From: Actinomyces succiniciruminis
GTDB taxonomy: Bacteria; Actinomycetota; Actinomycetes; Actinomycetales; Actinomycetaceae
Direction of reading: 5' to 3'
DNA length: 64,000 nucleotides
Assembly: GCF_900002405.1 (NCBI RefSeq)
Contig: NZ_LK995535.1
Coordinates: forward strand, 11,056 to 75,055
The position numbers were made by a program, and so were the translations under genes. Below, in pieces: positions 55,150 to 63,778 of the stretch. Every line of letters starts with the position of its first letter. Within the stretch, counting starts at the first letter, position 1. The notes under the pieces are model-generated. The model worked only from the letters and a program-made list of their open reading frames with translations. It had not been told where the DNA came from and made no database searches.

Positions 55150-57921
55150 TCAGTGGGCGGCGTCACGCCAGGTGGCGCCGCGTCCCACGGACACGTCCAG
55201 GGGCACGGACAGTGTGGCCGCCCCGCTCATGCGCGTGCGCACCAGCTCCTCGACGGCGTCGGCCTCCCCGGGAGCGACCTCCAGCAGCAGCTCGTCATGG
55301 ATCTGCAGCAGAATGCGCGAGCGCAGGCCGGCGGCGACCAGGCTCTCGGCGACGTCAACCATGGCCTGCTTAACGATGTCGGCGGCGCTGCCCTGGATGG
55401 GGGCGTTCAGGGCGGCGCGCTCGGCCATCTCCCGGCGCTGCCGATTGTCGCTGTTCAGGTCCGGCAGGTAGCGGCGGCGACCGAACATGGTTTCGGTCCA
55501 TCCGTCGCGGCGCGCCTGCTCGACCACGTGCTCCAGGTAGTCGCGCACGCGGCCGAAGCGGGCGAAGTACGCCTCCCGCAACGCGGCCGCCTCGGCGGTG
55601 TCCACACCCAGCTGCCGGGCCAGCCCGAAGGTGGACAGCCCATAGGCCAGCCCGTAGCTCATGGCCTTGACGTGGCTGCGCTGCTGGGGGGTGACCTCGT
55701 CGACGCCGATGCCGTGCACCATGGCTGCGACGTAGCGGTGCAGGTCCTCCCCGGAGCGGAATGCCTCGATCAGGGCGGCGTCGCCGGACAGGTGCGCCAT
55801 GATGCGCATTTCGATCTGGGAGTAGTCGGCCGTCAGCAGGCACTCGTAGCCGGCCCCGACGGTGAAGGCCTCGCGGATGCGCATGCCCTCCTCGGTGCGG
55901 GCGGGGATGTTCTGCAGGTTCGGGTCGGTGGAGGACAGCCGGCCGGTGGCGGCGATGGTCTGCTGGAAGGTGGTGTGGATGCGACCGTCGGGGAGGATGG
56001 CCTTGCGCAGCCCCTCCACGGTCTGGCGCAGCTTGATGGCGTCGCGGTGCTCGAGCAGGTGCTCCAGGAACGGGTGACTGGTCTTGGCGTACAGGGAGGC
56101 CAGCGCGTCGGCGTCGGTGGTGTAGCCGGTCTTGGTGCGGCGGGTCTTGGGCATCTTCAGTTCGTCGAAGAGCACCGTCTGCAGCTGTTTGGGGCTGGAG
56201 AGGTTGAGTTCGTGCCCGGCGGCGGCGAAGGCGCCCTCGGCGGCGTGGGTGACGCGGGCGTCCAGTTCGGTCTCGCGCGCGGCCAGGACGTCGTCGTCGA
56301 CGGCGATGCCGGCGTCCTCCATTTGCGTCAGGGTGGCGGCCACCGGCATCTCCAGGTCGGTGAACAGTTCCAGCACGCCGCGCCGGCGCATCTGCTCCTC
56401 CAGGGCCCGCTGCAGGGGCAGCAGCACGGCGGCGCGGCGCGCGGCGGCCAGCGCCGCGGCCGCCGGGGCGTCGCCGGCCAGGGAGTCCAGGTCGAAGGCG
56501 GTCTGCGGCTGGTCGTCGGGCGCGGCGGCCAGCGCCTCCAGGTCGATGCCGAGCCACCGTTGCGCCAGCGAGCCGACATCGTAGGAGCGCTGTTCGGGGC
56601 GGCACAGGTAGCCGGCGAGCGACGGGTCGGCCACCACCCCGTCCAGGTCGATGCCGCGTGCGTGCAGGGCGTGCCAGGAGCCCTTGGCGTCGGCCACAAC
56701 CTTGGGGCGGTCGGCGTCGGTGAGCAGGGAGAAGAGGGTCCGTTCATCGGTGGGGTCGAGCAGGGACAGGTCCGCGACCAGGGCGACGACGCCGTCGGAG
56801 ACGGCGACCATGGTCGCGTCCCCCCGGCCGGGGTGCAGGGTGCCGACCACGTCCAGCCCGAGCGAGCCGCCCTCGCCCGAGGGCAGGTTCTTCTCCAGCC
56901 AAGCGGCAACGTCGCCCGGCTCGACGTCATGCCCGACGGCGGCGATGCGCAGATCCTCCAGGCGGGCGGCGGGCGAGTCGGGGTCACCGGGCCGATCGGC
57001 GGCGTCGGCGAAGGGCAGGACTCGCTCGGAGCGCTGCTGGAGGTTGCGGAACTCCAAAGCGTCCATGATGCGGGCGAGTTCCTCCCGGTTGGCGCCGGTG
57101 AGCTTGAGGTCGACGGCGGGGTCGAGTCCCAGGTCCAGGTCGGTGAGCAGATGGTTCAGGCGGCGGTTGCGCAGCACGTCGTCGAGGTGGTCGCGCAGGG
57201 ACTGGCCGGCCTTGCCCTTGATCTGGTCGGCGTTGGCGATGACCCCCTCGAGTCCGTCATACAGGCGGATCCACTTGGCGGCGGTCTTGGGGCCAACTCC
57301 GGGAACGCCCGGCAGGTTGTCGGAGGTCTCGCCTACCAGCGCGGCCAGGTGCGGGTAGCGCTCGGGGGTGACGCCGTAGCGTTCCTCCACCTCGGCGGGG
57401 GTCATGCGCCGCAGTGTGGACACGCCCTTGATCGGGTACAGCACGGTGCAGTGCTCGGTGACCGTCTGGAAGGAGTCGCGGTCCCCGGAGCACACCAGCA
57501 CCTCCATGCCCTCGTGCTGCCCCTGCGCGGCCAGGGTGGCCAGGATGTCGTCCGCCTCGTATCCGGGGGAGGTAACGGTGGGGACGCCCATGGCGTTCAG
57601 CACGTCCTGCAGCAGTTCCACCTGTCCGGCGAAGGCGGGCGGGGTCTCATCGCGGGTGCTCTTGTACTCGGCGTACTCGCGGGTGCGGAAGGTGCCGCCG
57701 GGCAGGTCGAAGGCAACCGCTACGTGAGTGGGCTGCTCCTGCTCCAGCAGGGACAGGAACATGGACACGAAGCCGTACACCGCGTTGGTGGACTGGCCGG
57801 TGGTGGTGGTGAAGTTCTCGACCGGCAGGGCGTAGAAGGCGCGGAAGGCCATGGAGTGCCCGTCGATGAGGAGGAGCGTTCCGGCGTCCGGGGCGGCGGG
57901 GCTGGTCTCGATGGTGCTCAC
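55150..57921 (-). CDS. polA: DNA polymerase I
   Basis: The 923-aa enzyme has an N-terminal 5' nuclease (LLLIDGHSMAFRAFYALP, VCSGDRDSFQTV, GVPGVGPKTAAKWI). A middle exonuclease-like domain follows, then a C-terminal polymerase (LSSTDPNLQNIPARTEEGMRIREAF, TADYSQIEMRIMAHLSGD, VKAMSYGLAYGLSTFGLARQLG, LLQIHDELLLEV). The acidic DxE residues expected for proofreading are missing where the exonuclease motif should be (LGLDVVGTLHPG), so proofreading is probably absent, as in mycobacteria. GTG start with TAGGCT six bases upstream. It is divergent from the thioesterase gene, 17 bp away. Confidence 0.97.
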   Translation of the reverse strand: MSTIETSPAAPDAGTLLLIDGHSMAFRAFYALPVENFTTTTGQSTNAVYGFVSMFLSLLEQEQPTHVAVAFDLPGGTFRTREYAEYKSTRDETPPAFAGQVELLQDVLNAMGVPTVTSPGYEADDILATLAAQGQHEGMEVLVCSGDRDSFQTVTEHCTVLYPIKGVSTLRRMTPAEVEERYGVTPERYPHLAALVGETSDNLPGVPGVGPKTAAKWIRLYDGLEGVIANADQIKGKAGQSLRDHLDDVLRNRRLNHLLTDLDLGLDPAVDLKLTGANREELARIMDALEFRNLQQRSERVLPFADAADRPGDPDSPAARLEDLRIAAVGHDVEPGDVAAWLEKNLPSGEGGSLGLDVVGTLHPGRGDATMVAVSDGVVALVADLSLLDPTDERTLFSLLTDADRPKVVADAKGSWHALHARGIDLDGVVADPSLAGYLCRPEQRSYDVGSLAQRWLGIDLEALAAAPDDQPQTAFDLDSLAGDAPAAAALAAARRAAVLLPLQRALEEQMRRRGVLELFTDLEMPVAATLTQMEDAGIAVDDDVLAARETELDARVTHAAEGAFAAAGHELNLSSPKQLQTVLFDELKMPKTRRTKTGYTTDADALASLYAKTSHPFLEHLLEHRDAIKLRQTVEGLRKAILPDGRIHTTFQQTIAATGRLSSTDPNLQNIPARTEEGMRIREAFTVGAGYECLLTADYSQIEMRIMAHLSGDAALIEAFRSGEDLHRYVAAMVHGIGVDEVTPQQRSHVKAMSYGLAYGLSTFGLARQLGVDTAEAAALREAYFARFGRVRDYLEHVVEQARRDGWTETMFGRRRYLPDLNSDNRQRREMAERAALNAPIQGSAADIVKQAMVDVAESLVAAGLRSRILLQIHDELLLEVAPGEADAVEELVRTRMSGAATLSVPLDVSVGRGATWRDAAH

Positions 57922-57927
57922 CGTGAC

Positions 57928-57933
57928 AGCCTA
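57928..57933 (-). promoter_or_regulatory. -10 box of polA (leaderless)
   Basis: TAGGCT, six bases (GTCACG) before the GTG at 57921. Confidence 0.65.
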
Positions 57934-57938
57934 AGGGC

Positions 57939-58463
57939 ATGAGCGAAAAGGAACCCGCATCCGGCGGCCCGGACGTGCCCGTGGCCTTCCCCGCCGCTTC
58001 CGTCCGCCCCTTCCCGGTACCCAGGCCGGCCGGCTCCGCGGTTTCGGCCACCAGTGCGCTGGGAACTTCCGGACTGGCGGACGCGCAGGCCGGCACACTC
58101 ATGTCGACCCTGCACATGGAGCTTCAGGAGCGTTCGGCCGAGCACACCGTGGTGCGCATGCCGGTGGACGGCGCCCGGCAGGTCACCGGGGTACTGCACG
58201 GCGGGGCCAGCGCCGCGCTGATAGAGACGGCCGCCTCCGTGGCGGCGCGGGAGAGCGCGCCCACCGGCACGGCCCCGGTGGGCACCGACCTGCAGGTCAG
58301 CCACCTGCGGCCGGCGCGACGCGGCTGGGTGACGGCGGTGGCCACCCCCCTGCACCGCGGTCGGCGCACCGCCGTTTACCGGGTGGAGGTCAGCGACGAG
58401 AGCGGACGCATCGTTGCGCACGGCACTCTGCGCTGCCTGTATGTGGAGGTCGACGGCGCCTGA
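57939..58463 (+). CDS. PaaI-type hotdog-fold thioesterase
   Basis: The 174-aa protein has a 30-residue low-complexity N-terminus and a hotdog domain with the PaaI/4HBT signature VTGVLHGGASAALIETAASVAA, then VGTDLQVSHLRPARRGWVTAVATPLHRGRRTAVYRVEVSDESGRIVAHGTLRCL. It likely hydrolyses acyl-CoA or aromatic-CoA thioesters in the cytoplasm. The substrate is unknown; some members act in menaquinone synthesis. It starts 17 bp from the divergent polA. Confidence 0.87.
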   Translation: MSEKEPASGGPDVPVAFPAASVRPFPVPRPAGSAVSATSALGTSGLADAQAGTLMSTLHMELQERSAEHTVVRMPVDGARQVTGVLHGGASAALIETAASVAARESAPTGTAPVGTDLQVSHLRPARRGWVTAVATPLHRGRRTAVYRVEVSDESGRIVAHGTLRCLYVEVDGA

Positions 58464-58515
58464 ACCGTCCGGGCCGTATCCCCGCCCGGACGCCGGCGGC
58501 CGTCCGTGGCCGCGT

Positions 58516-59136
58516 TCAGGACTCCTTCTTGGCGCCCTTGGCGCCGCCGATCTGCTCGATCACCGCGTCGGCGACCTCACGCATGGTCAGGCGCCGGTTC
58601 ATGGAGGTCTTCTGCAGCCAGCGGAAGGCCTCCGGTTCGCTCAGCCCCATCTGCTCCATGAGCAGGCCCTTGGCGCGATCCACGCGCTTGCGGGTCTCGA
58701 AGCGCTCCTGCAGATCGGAGATCTCCGCCTCCAGGGAGCGGATCTCGTCGTGGCGGGACATGGCGATCTCAATGGCGGGGATCAGTTCGGCCGGGGTGAA
58801 GGGCTTGACCACGTAGGCCATGGCACCGGCCGCACCGGCCCGCTCGACCAGCTCGGTCTGTGAGAAGGCCGTCAGCATCACGACGGCGCAGCCGTGCGCG
58901 TCGATGATGCGCTCGGCAGCCGTGATGCCGTCCAGCACGGGCATCTTCACGTCCATGACGCACAGGTCGGGCTCGTACTCGTCGGCGAGGCGAATCGCCT
59001 CCTCCCCGTTCGCGGCCTCGGCGACGACCTCGTAGCCGGCATCGGTCAGGGTCTCGACGATGTCCAGGCGGATGAGGGTCTCGTCCTCGGCGACAAGGAC
59101 TCTGCGGGTTCGGGAAGTAGCGGACTCGTTGCTCAC
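58516..59136 (-). CDS. pdtaR: ANTAR-domain response regulator, PdtaR-like
   Basis: The 206-aa protein has a receiver domain (RVLVAEDETLIRLDIVETL, phospho-acceptor D62 in CVMDVKMPVLDG, VVMLTAFSQ, YVVKPFTPAEL). It ends in a C-terminal RNA-binding ANTAR domain (about 140-195: RAKGLLMEQMGLSEPEAFRWLQKTSMNRRLTMREVADAVI). PdtaR proteins antiterminate by binding paired hexaloop hairpins in target mRNAs. The cognate PdtaS kinase is not in the window. The GTG start is six bases after TAGGAT. The position next to polA is conserved in actinobacteria. Confidence 0.94.
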   Translation of the reverse strand: MSNESATSRTRRVLVAEDETLIRLDIVETLTDAGYEVVAEAANGEEAIRLADEYEPDLCVMDVKMPVLDGITAAERIIDAHGCAVVMLTAFSQTELVERAGAAGAMAYVVKPFTPAELIPAIEIAMSRHDEIRSLEAEISDLQERFETRKRVDRAKGLLMEQMGLSEPEAFRWLQKTSMNRRLTMREVADAVIEQIGGAKGAKKES

Positions 59137-59142
59137 GGCTAA

Positions 59143-59148
59143 ATCCTA
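59143..59148 (-). promoter_or_regulatory. -10 box of pdtaR (leaderless)
   Basis: TAGGAT, six bases (TTAGCC) before the GTG at 59136. Confidence 0.65.
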
Positions 59149-59202
59149 GTATGCTCGGCGACGTTGCGAGGCCCGCGCGCCGCCCCGCGTGCGAGCGAGC
59201 AC

Positions 59203-59276
59203 GCCTCCGTAGCCCAATTGGCAGAGGCATCCGACTCAAAATCGGAGTGTTGTGGGTTCGAGTCCCACCGGAGGTA
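59203..59276 (+). tRNA. tRNA-Leu (CAA), short variable arm
   Basis: Cloverleaf: acceptor GCCTCCG/CGGAGGT (with a G1-U72 wobble), discriminator A, CCA encoded at 59277-59279. The anticodon stem TCCGA/TCGGA encloses CTCAAAA, giving CAA. The T-arm is GTGGGTTCGAGTCCCAC. The variable region is only five bases, whereas Leu tRNAs normally have a long variable arm. The insertion-sequence nest begins just downstream. Confidence 0.85.
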
Positions 59277-59309
59277 CCAGACGTCACCAACAAGGTGATG
59301 CACATAACA

Positions 59310-59339
59310 CTGTTACGTCTCAGGACATCGTGACAGTTC
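59310..59339. mobile_element. Fragment of an IS481-like element end
   Basis: TGTTACGTCTCAGGACATCG-TGACAGTTC closely resembles the terminal repeat of the IS481-like element at 59654-61165 (one base missing). It is interrupted at 59340 by the IS3 element. It may be one end of the element whose transposase start appears at 63779-64000, which would mean IS3 inserted into it. Confidence 0.55.
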
Positions 59340-59638
59340 TGTCAAGCCCCGGGTTTCGTAGAGGCTGTTTTATCTGGCGCCGGGGGTTGCCGGCTGGGGT
59401 TGGTTGGGGGTGGTCTGCTCGCCGACGTCTGCGCGTCGGCGGTGTCGGTGGTGTCTGGTGGTGGGGTGTATGCCTGCTCGTGCTGAACGGGGGCGTGCAT
59501 GTCGATGGCGGAGTGAGGGCGGACTGTGCCCGACCAGTTGCACCCACTCGGCGGTGGCGAACTCAACGTCCTCGATGCCCTCCCAGGGGCCGTGGTCGTC
59601 GAGGTAGTGCCGGTTTCGGATCAGCTCCGCCTTATAGA

Positions 59639-59653
59639 GCGAGTTGAGGGCCT
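59639..59653 (+). repeat. 15-bp target duplication, left copy (IS481-like insertion)
   Basis: GCGAGTTGAGGGCCT, repeated exactly at 61166-61180. It lies within the IS3 orfB sequence. Confidence 0.85.
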
Positions 59654-61165
59654 GTTATGTCTCAGGACATCGGTGACAGTTCTGTGTCAGGACATCGGTG
59701 ACAGTTCGGGGGTTGTTGGGGGTGACAGTTCTGGTGTGCTTTTGGGCGCATGAGCTCAGTCAGGAAATCCAACAGTAGTGGTGTTGATCCGCGTGTGCGT
59801 CTGGCGATCGCCCGGTGGCCTGATGACGCCCCGCGCGGCGCGGTGACCACCTTCTGCGCCGAGCAGTCCATCTCCCGTAAGACCTTCTATGCGATCCGCG
59901 CCCGAGCTCGTACCGAGGGCGAGGCCGCGGCTCTTGAGCCTGGCTCCACGAGACCGCGTAGGAGTCCGTCGGCTATCAGTGCTGATCAACGCACCCAGGC
60001 GCTGCGGGTGCGGGCGGCTCTGGCGTCCTCGGGCCTGGATTGCGGCCCGATCAGCGTGCACGACAAGATGCAGGCCATGGGCCTCAAGGCGCCCTCGCCG
60101 GCGTCCCTGGCCCGGATCTTCCACGCCGCCGGCGTGGCTCGAGCCGAGCCCACGAAGAGGCCCCGGGCGGCATGGCGCCGGTTTGTCTATCCGGCCCCGA
60201 ACGCCTGCTGGCAGACGGGGCGCCACCGAGTACGTCCTCGCCAGGGGACACAAGTGCGTCGTATCCCCGGCTCATCGATGACCACTCCCGCCTGGCGGTG
60301 GCGTCCCTGGTCGCCGCCGCCGAGACCAGCCAGGCGGCTATCGCGGTATTCGACCGGGCCGTCGCCCGCTACGGGGTACCCCAGCGCCTGCTGACCGACA
60401 ACGGGACGGCCCTGAACCCCACCCGACGCGGTCGCAAAGGCAAACTGGACGGGCCACGTGCGCACCGTGGGGGTAGAACCCATCACCTCCAAGCCCTATA
60501 AGCCCACCACCCAGGGCAAGAACGAGCGCTTCCACCAGACTCTGTTCCGCTACCTCGACGCCCAGCCCCTGGCCCACACCATCGAAGAGCTACAAGCCCA
60601 AGTCGACGCCTTCGACCACATCTACAACACCGAGCGAGGACACCAGGGCCTGCCCGGGCGTATCACACCCCAGCCCAGGCATGGGACGCCACCCCCGTCG
60701 CCGCCCCGCCAAGACCCGCCCCACCCGACGAGACCGTGTCCGTCGGCGGTCTGCCCGCGCCCGCGGCTAACGCCGCCTCGGGCCACCGCAGACGAGGTGC
60801 CAGACCACCCCAGCGCCGCAAGACCCCACCCTCAGGGACCCGGCAGGTACGCGTCGGCGCCAACGGGACCGTCAACCTGGCCTCGATCACGTTCCTGGCC
60901 TCCAAGACCCACGCCGGCAGCCAGGCCATCATCGACTGGAACCCCGACACAATCATCATCACCACCACCGACGGCGAGGTCCTCGCCCAGTACACCTGGC
61001 CCGCACCCGGCACCCGCTACGTCTCCACCCACACACACCCAACCCCACCAGCCAGCACCGACCACCACACCCCACAAGACCCAGAGCTGTCACCGATGTC
61101 CTGATACACCAACTGTCACCGATGTCCTGAGGCAGAACTGTCACCGATGTCCTGAGACATCACAA
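59654..61165 (+). mobile_element. IS481-like element inserted in IS3 orfB
   Basis: It is bounded by an exact 15-bp direct duplication. Inside each end is a perfect 27-bp inverted repeat (59658-59684 and 61133-61159; core TCAGGACATCGGTGACAG). The core is repeated in tandem: twice plus a partial copy at the left (59662, 59687), three times at the right (61087, 61113, 61138), about 25 bp apart, probably transposase-binding sites. The element is about 1.5 kb and carries one broken transposase gene. Confidence 0.85.
59750..61104 (+). pseudogene. IS481-family transposase, multiply frameshifted
   Basis: The N-terminus (to about 60215) reads intact: VTTFCAEQSISRKTFYAIRARARTEGEAAALEPGS, a helix-turn-helix as in IS481 transposases. 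Then frames shift near 60220, 60270, 60450 and 60680. Catalytic segments follow: LIDDHSRLAVASLV, RYGVPQRLLTDNGTAL (second Asp), KPYKPTTQGKNERFHQTLFRYLD (Glu). At the first catalytic Asp (expected WQTDATEY) the sequence reads Gly in the corrected frame. The protein is inactive. The stop codon at 61102-61104 lies within the right terminal repeats. Confidence 0.85.
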
Positions 61166-61180
61166 GCGAGTTGAGGGCCT
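61166..61180 (+). repeat. 15-bp target duplication, right copy (IS481-like insertion)
   Basis: GCGAGTTGAGGGCCT, identical to 59639-59653. Confidence 0.85.
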
Positions 61181-61974
61181 CGGCCAGAGCGTTATCGTAG
61201 GAATCACCCTTCGACCCCACCGAGGCCACAGCGTCGCAGTCGGACAGGGCCTGCCCGTAACGTATCGCCCGGTACTGGACCCCCGGTCGGAGTGGTGAAT
61301 CAGCCCCTTCAGGTCCGCGCCCTCGCGCTGGCGCTGCCAGATACCCATCTTCAGGGCGCCCAGCGCCAGATCGGTGTACAAGCTCGTTGACGTCTGCCAG
61401 CCGACGATCCGACGCGAGTACACGTCGGTGACGAGAGCCACATACACCCAGCCCGACAGGGTGCGTACGTAGGTGGGGGTACCTCCCACGTAGTGGGGGA
61501 ATGTCCGCCACCCACAACTCGTTCGGCCTGAACGCGCTGAAGTGTCTTTTGACCAGGTCCGCGGGGCACTGCTCCTTAGGAGCCGACCGGGTCGTCCTGG
61601 GCGATTTGGCGCGGCGGATGCCGTGCAGGCCCATGTCCCGCATCAGACGCTCCACGGTGCAGCAGGCGTCGCATGCCCCAGGCCGTGCCGGGCGGAGGCC
61701 TCGGGCCGGTTGAGCATGGCGTGCATCTTGCGGGCCCCAAGTACGCAGTAGTTGTTCTCATGCACCCGCCCGATCTCGGCCTTCAGAGCCTGGTCGCGTC
61801 TACTCCTTGCCGATGGGGGACGGGACTTGCGGGCCCGGCAGGACGGGTAGGGGCGATCATTGGTACCGGCGCTAGTAAGCACCTGGCAGATCGGCACAGG
61901 CCCCAAGGTCCGCCTTGTTGTCATCAATGAATGAATCGATGACCTCTAGCGGCGCCTCACACTCCGCCCGGGGC

Positions 61975-61982
61975 GCATACAT
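61975..61982 (+). repeat. 8-bp target duplication, left copy (ISL3 insertion)
   Basis: GCATACAT, repeated at 63431-63438. Confidence 0.85.
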
Positions 61983-63430
61983 GGCTCTTCCGGTTTAGGG
62001 GTGTAGTAGCTGTTGTCTGAAGCCTCCGGCGTGGATGAGGCTGCGGATGGTGTAGTTGGCCAGGTTTCTGAATCCGAGGGCGATGCCGCGTAGGTGTTCC
62101 AGGCGGGGCGTTGACTGCTTCGGTGGGGCCGTTGGAGGTGCCTGGGTGATCGAAGTAGGCCAGGATGTCATCGCGCCGCTGGACCAGGGTCTTGCCCAGC
62201 GACTTCAGCTCTTCGAGGGCGTCAGGCACGCCGGTCTTGAGGGTCTGCATCACCTTCTCCATTCGGGTCTTGCCCTGGGCGGGGGTCTTGGCGCGGTAGG
62301 CGGCCATGATCTTCTGATGCGCAGCCCAGGCGGCCTCTACCGGCGTGTTCTGGGGGTCGGCAAACAGTTGTTCGAGACGTTCCCAGCCGCTGTCGCCCAC
62401 CAGGCCCGCCCCGGTGCGCAGGAGCCTGCGGGCCTTGTACAAGGGGTCTTCCTTACGGCCCCTACGGCCGGTGGTCTCGCGCTGGGTGCGGCGGCGGCAC
62501 TCATCGAGCTTGTCCCCGGCCAGCGCTACTACGTGGAAGGGGTCCATGACCTCGGTCGCATCAGGTAGGGCCTGGGCGGCGGCGGTCTTGAAACCGGTGA
62601 AGCCGTCCATCGCGACCACCTGCACGCCCTTGCGCCAGGTCTCGGACTGGTCCTGGAGCCACTGCTTGAAGACCTGCTTGGACCTGCCTTCGATCATGTC
62701 CAGCAGGCGAGACGGACCCGTCCGATCGCGCACCGGAGTCAAGTCAATGATGACGGTGACATACCGGTCGCCCTTGCGGGTATGCCGCCAGGCGTGCTCG
62801 TCCACCCCGATGACCTCCACGCCCTTCAGACGTCCAGGATCATTGATCAAGCGGTCCTTGGCCCGCTCCAGGATGGCGTCGCCCTCGGTGTCCCACGACA
62901 CCCCCAGCGCCGCTGCTACGCGCGAGACGGACATGAACTCAACCCCCACGGCCCGGATCGCCCAGTCCACCGCCGCCCGGGTCAACACAGCCCGCTTGGC
63001 CGCGGCTCTAGAGCAGTCTTGACGCCACACGCGTTCGCAGCCCTGGCAGCGCCAGCGCCGCAACCGGACCAGCAGGTGCGTGGGCCGCCAGCCCACCGGC
63101 ACGTGCGCCAGGTGCCTGCTCACGGTCCCCACCGCCACGCCCTGGGCCCCGCAGACCCGGCAGAACGCATCCTCCTCCAAGGCCTGCAGCCGGCACTCCA
63201 CCAGTGCACTGCCGCCATCTATGCGCATGCCGGTGGCGGTCAGTCCCAGGCTGTCCAGGCCCAGGAAACTAGCAAGATCAGGGACAGTGAAGGTAGTCTC
63301 GGCCATGTCGAGGTCTCCGTGATCGGTGGTGTTCAGCAACCCCAATCATCGGGGACCTCGACCCACACCCACCACCCCGACACGCGCACCCGCGACTACC
63401 CCACCACCACACCCTCAAACCGGAAGAGCC
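61983..63430 (-). mobile_element. ISL3-family element inserted between IS3 orfA and orfB
   Basis: The terminal inverted repeats start GGCTCTTCCGGTTT at both ends (22 bp with two mismatches; 61983-62004 and 63409-63430). They are flanked by a perfect 8-bp target duplication, as is standard for ISL3. The length of 1448 bp fits the family. The conserved duplication suggests a fairly recent insertion. Confidence 0.9.
61995..63306 (-). pseudogene. ISL3-family transposase with a single C-terminal frameshift
   Basis: The protein starts AETTFTVPDLASFLGL. It has an N-terminal zinc-finger region (CRVCGAQG and CQGCERVW), the helix-turn-helix VSRVAAALGVSWDT, catalytic VIGVDEHAWR, VVAMDGFTGFKTAA and DPFHVVALAGDKLD, and YFDHPGTSNGPTEAVN. 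At about 62105-62112 a run of four C (three expected) shifts the frame. Removing one C restores the normal ending RLEHLRGIALGFRNLANYTIRSLIHAGG and a stop at 61995-61997. Without the fix, translation runs to 61957. A sequencing error is possible. Confidence 0.88.
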
Positions 63431-63438
63431 GCATACAT
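63431..63438 (+). repeat. 8-bp target duplication, right copy (ISL3 insertion)
   Basis: GCATACAT, identical to 61975-61982. Confidence 0.85.
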
Positions 63439-63730
63439 ACGCGCACCGTCTTGCGCAGGATCCCCGTTAGCCCTGCGCAGCTCGCGTACTTCCTTCTCCA
63501 GCTGCCTGATCCGCTCGGCATCGGATGTGGTGGTTCCCGGGCGGGCGCCTGCGTCGATCTCGGCCTCCTGTGTCCCAGGTGCGCAGCGCCTCGGGGTGGA
63601 CACCCAGTTCATCGGCGATCCTGCGGATCGCCCCCTTAGACCTCTCGGGGTCCCTACGGGCCTCCACAGCCATCCTGGTGGCCCGCTCCCGCAGCTCCTC
63701 GGGATACTTCCTCTGAGCACTCCCGGCAGT
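63431..63730 (-). pseudogene. IS3-family OrfA fragment
   Basis: Reading on the minus strand gives AQRKYPEELRERATRMAVEARRDPE, KGAIRRIADELGVHPEALRTW, then after a one-base shift near 63565 AEIDAGARPGTTTSDAERIRQLEKEVRELRRANG. This is a helix-turn-helix followed by a leucine-zipper-like coiled coil, the normal IS3 OrfA architecture. The ISL3 element at 61983-63430 separates it from orfB. Confidence 0.8.
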
Positions 63731-63778
63731 GATCCTTCCGTGCGTTCACTGCCTCCATCAAACCCGGTGCAGTTCACC

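Larger units (their letters stand above)
59342..61982 (-). pseudogene. IS3-family OrfB transposase, split by the IS481-like insertion
   Basis: From the upstream end it reads YAPRAECEAPLEVIDSFIDD, DLGPVPICQVL, ERLMRDMGLHGIRR, RHFSAFRPNELWVADIP (first Asp), ALVTDVYSRRIVGW, HHSDRG (second Asp), KGDSYDNALAEALNSL (Glu). After the interruption at 59654-61165 it continues KAELIRN, GPWEGIEDVEFATAEWV and RLHSAI-type ending, with a stop at 59342-59344. Several additional frameshifts occur (near 61270, 61480 and 61690), so it was already decaying or decayed after interruption. Confidence 0.82.
59340..63778 (-). mobile_element. IS3-family element, interrupted by two other insertion sequences
   Basis: Imperfect 26-bp terminal inverted repeats start with TG at 59340 and at the complement of 63778; both contain CCGGGTTT and end GAGGC (18 of 26 positions agree). 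Removing the two inserted elements and one copy of each target duplication leaves about 1.45 kb, the normal IS3 size. orfA and orfB fragments are readable on the minus strand. No clear 3-bp target duplication is seen. Confidence 0.8.

Noticed and set aside
55099-57942. A 947-aa open frame on the plus strand opposite polA
   Set aside because: Same reason: an antisense shadow of polA with biased Gly/Val/His/Gln content.
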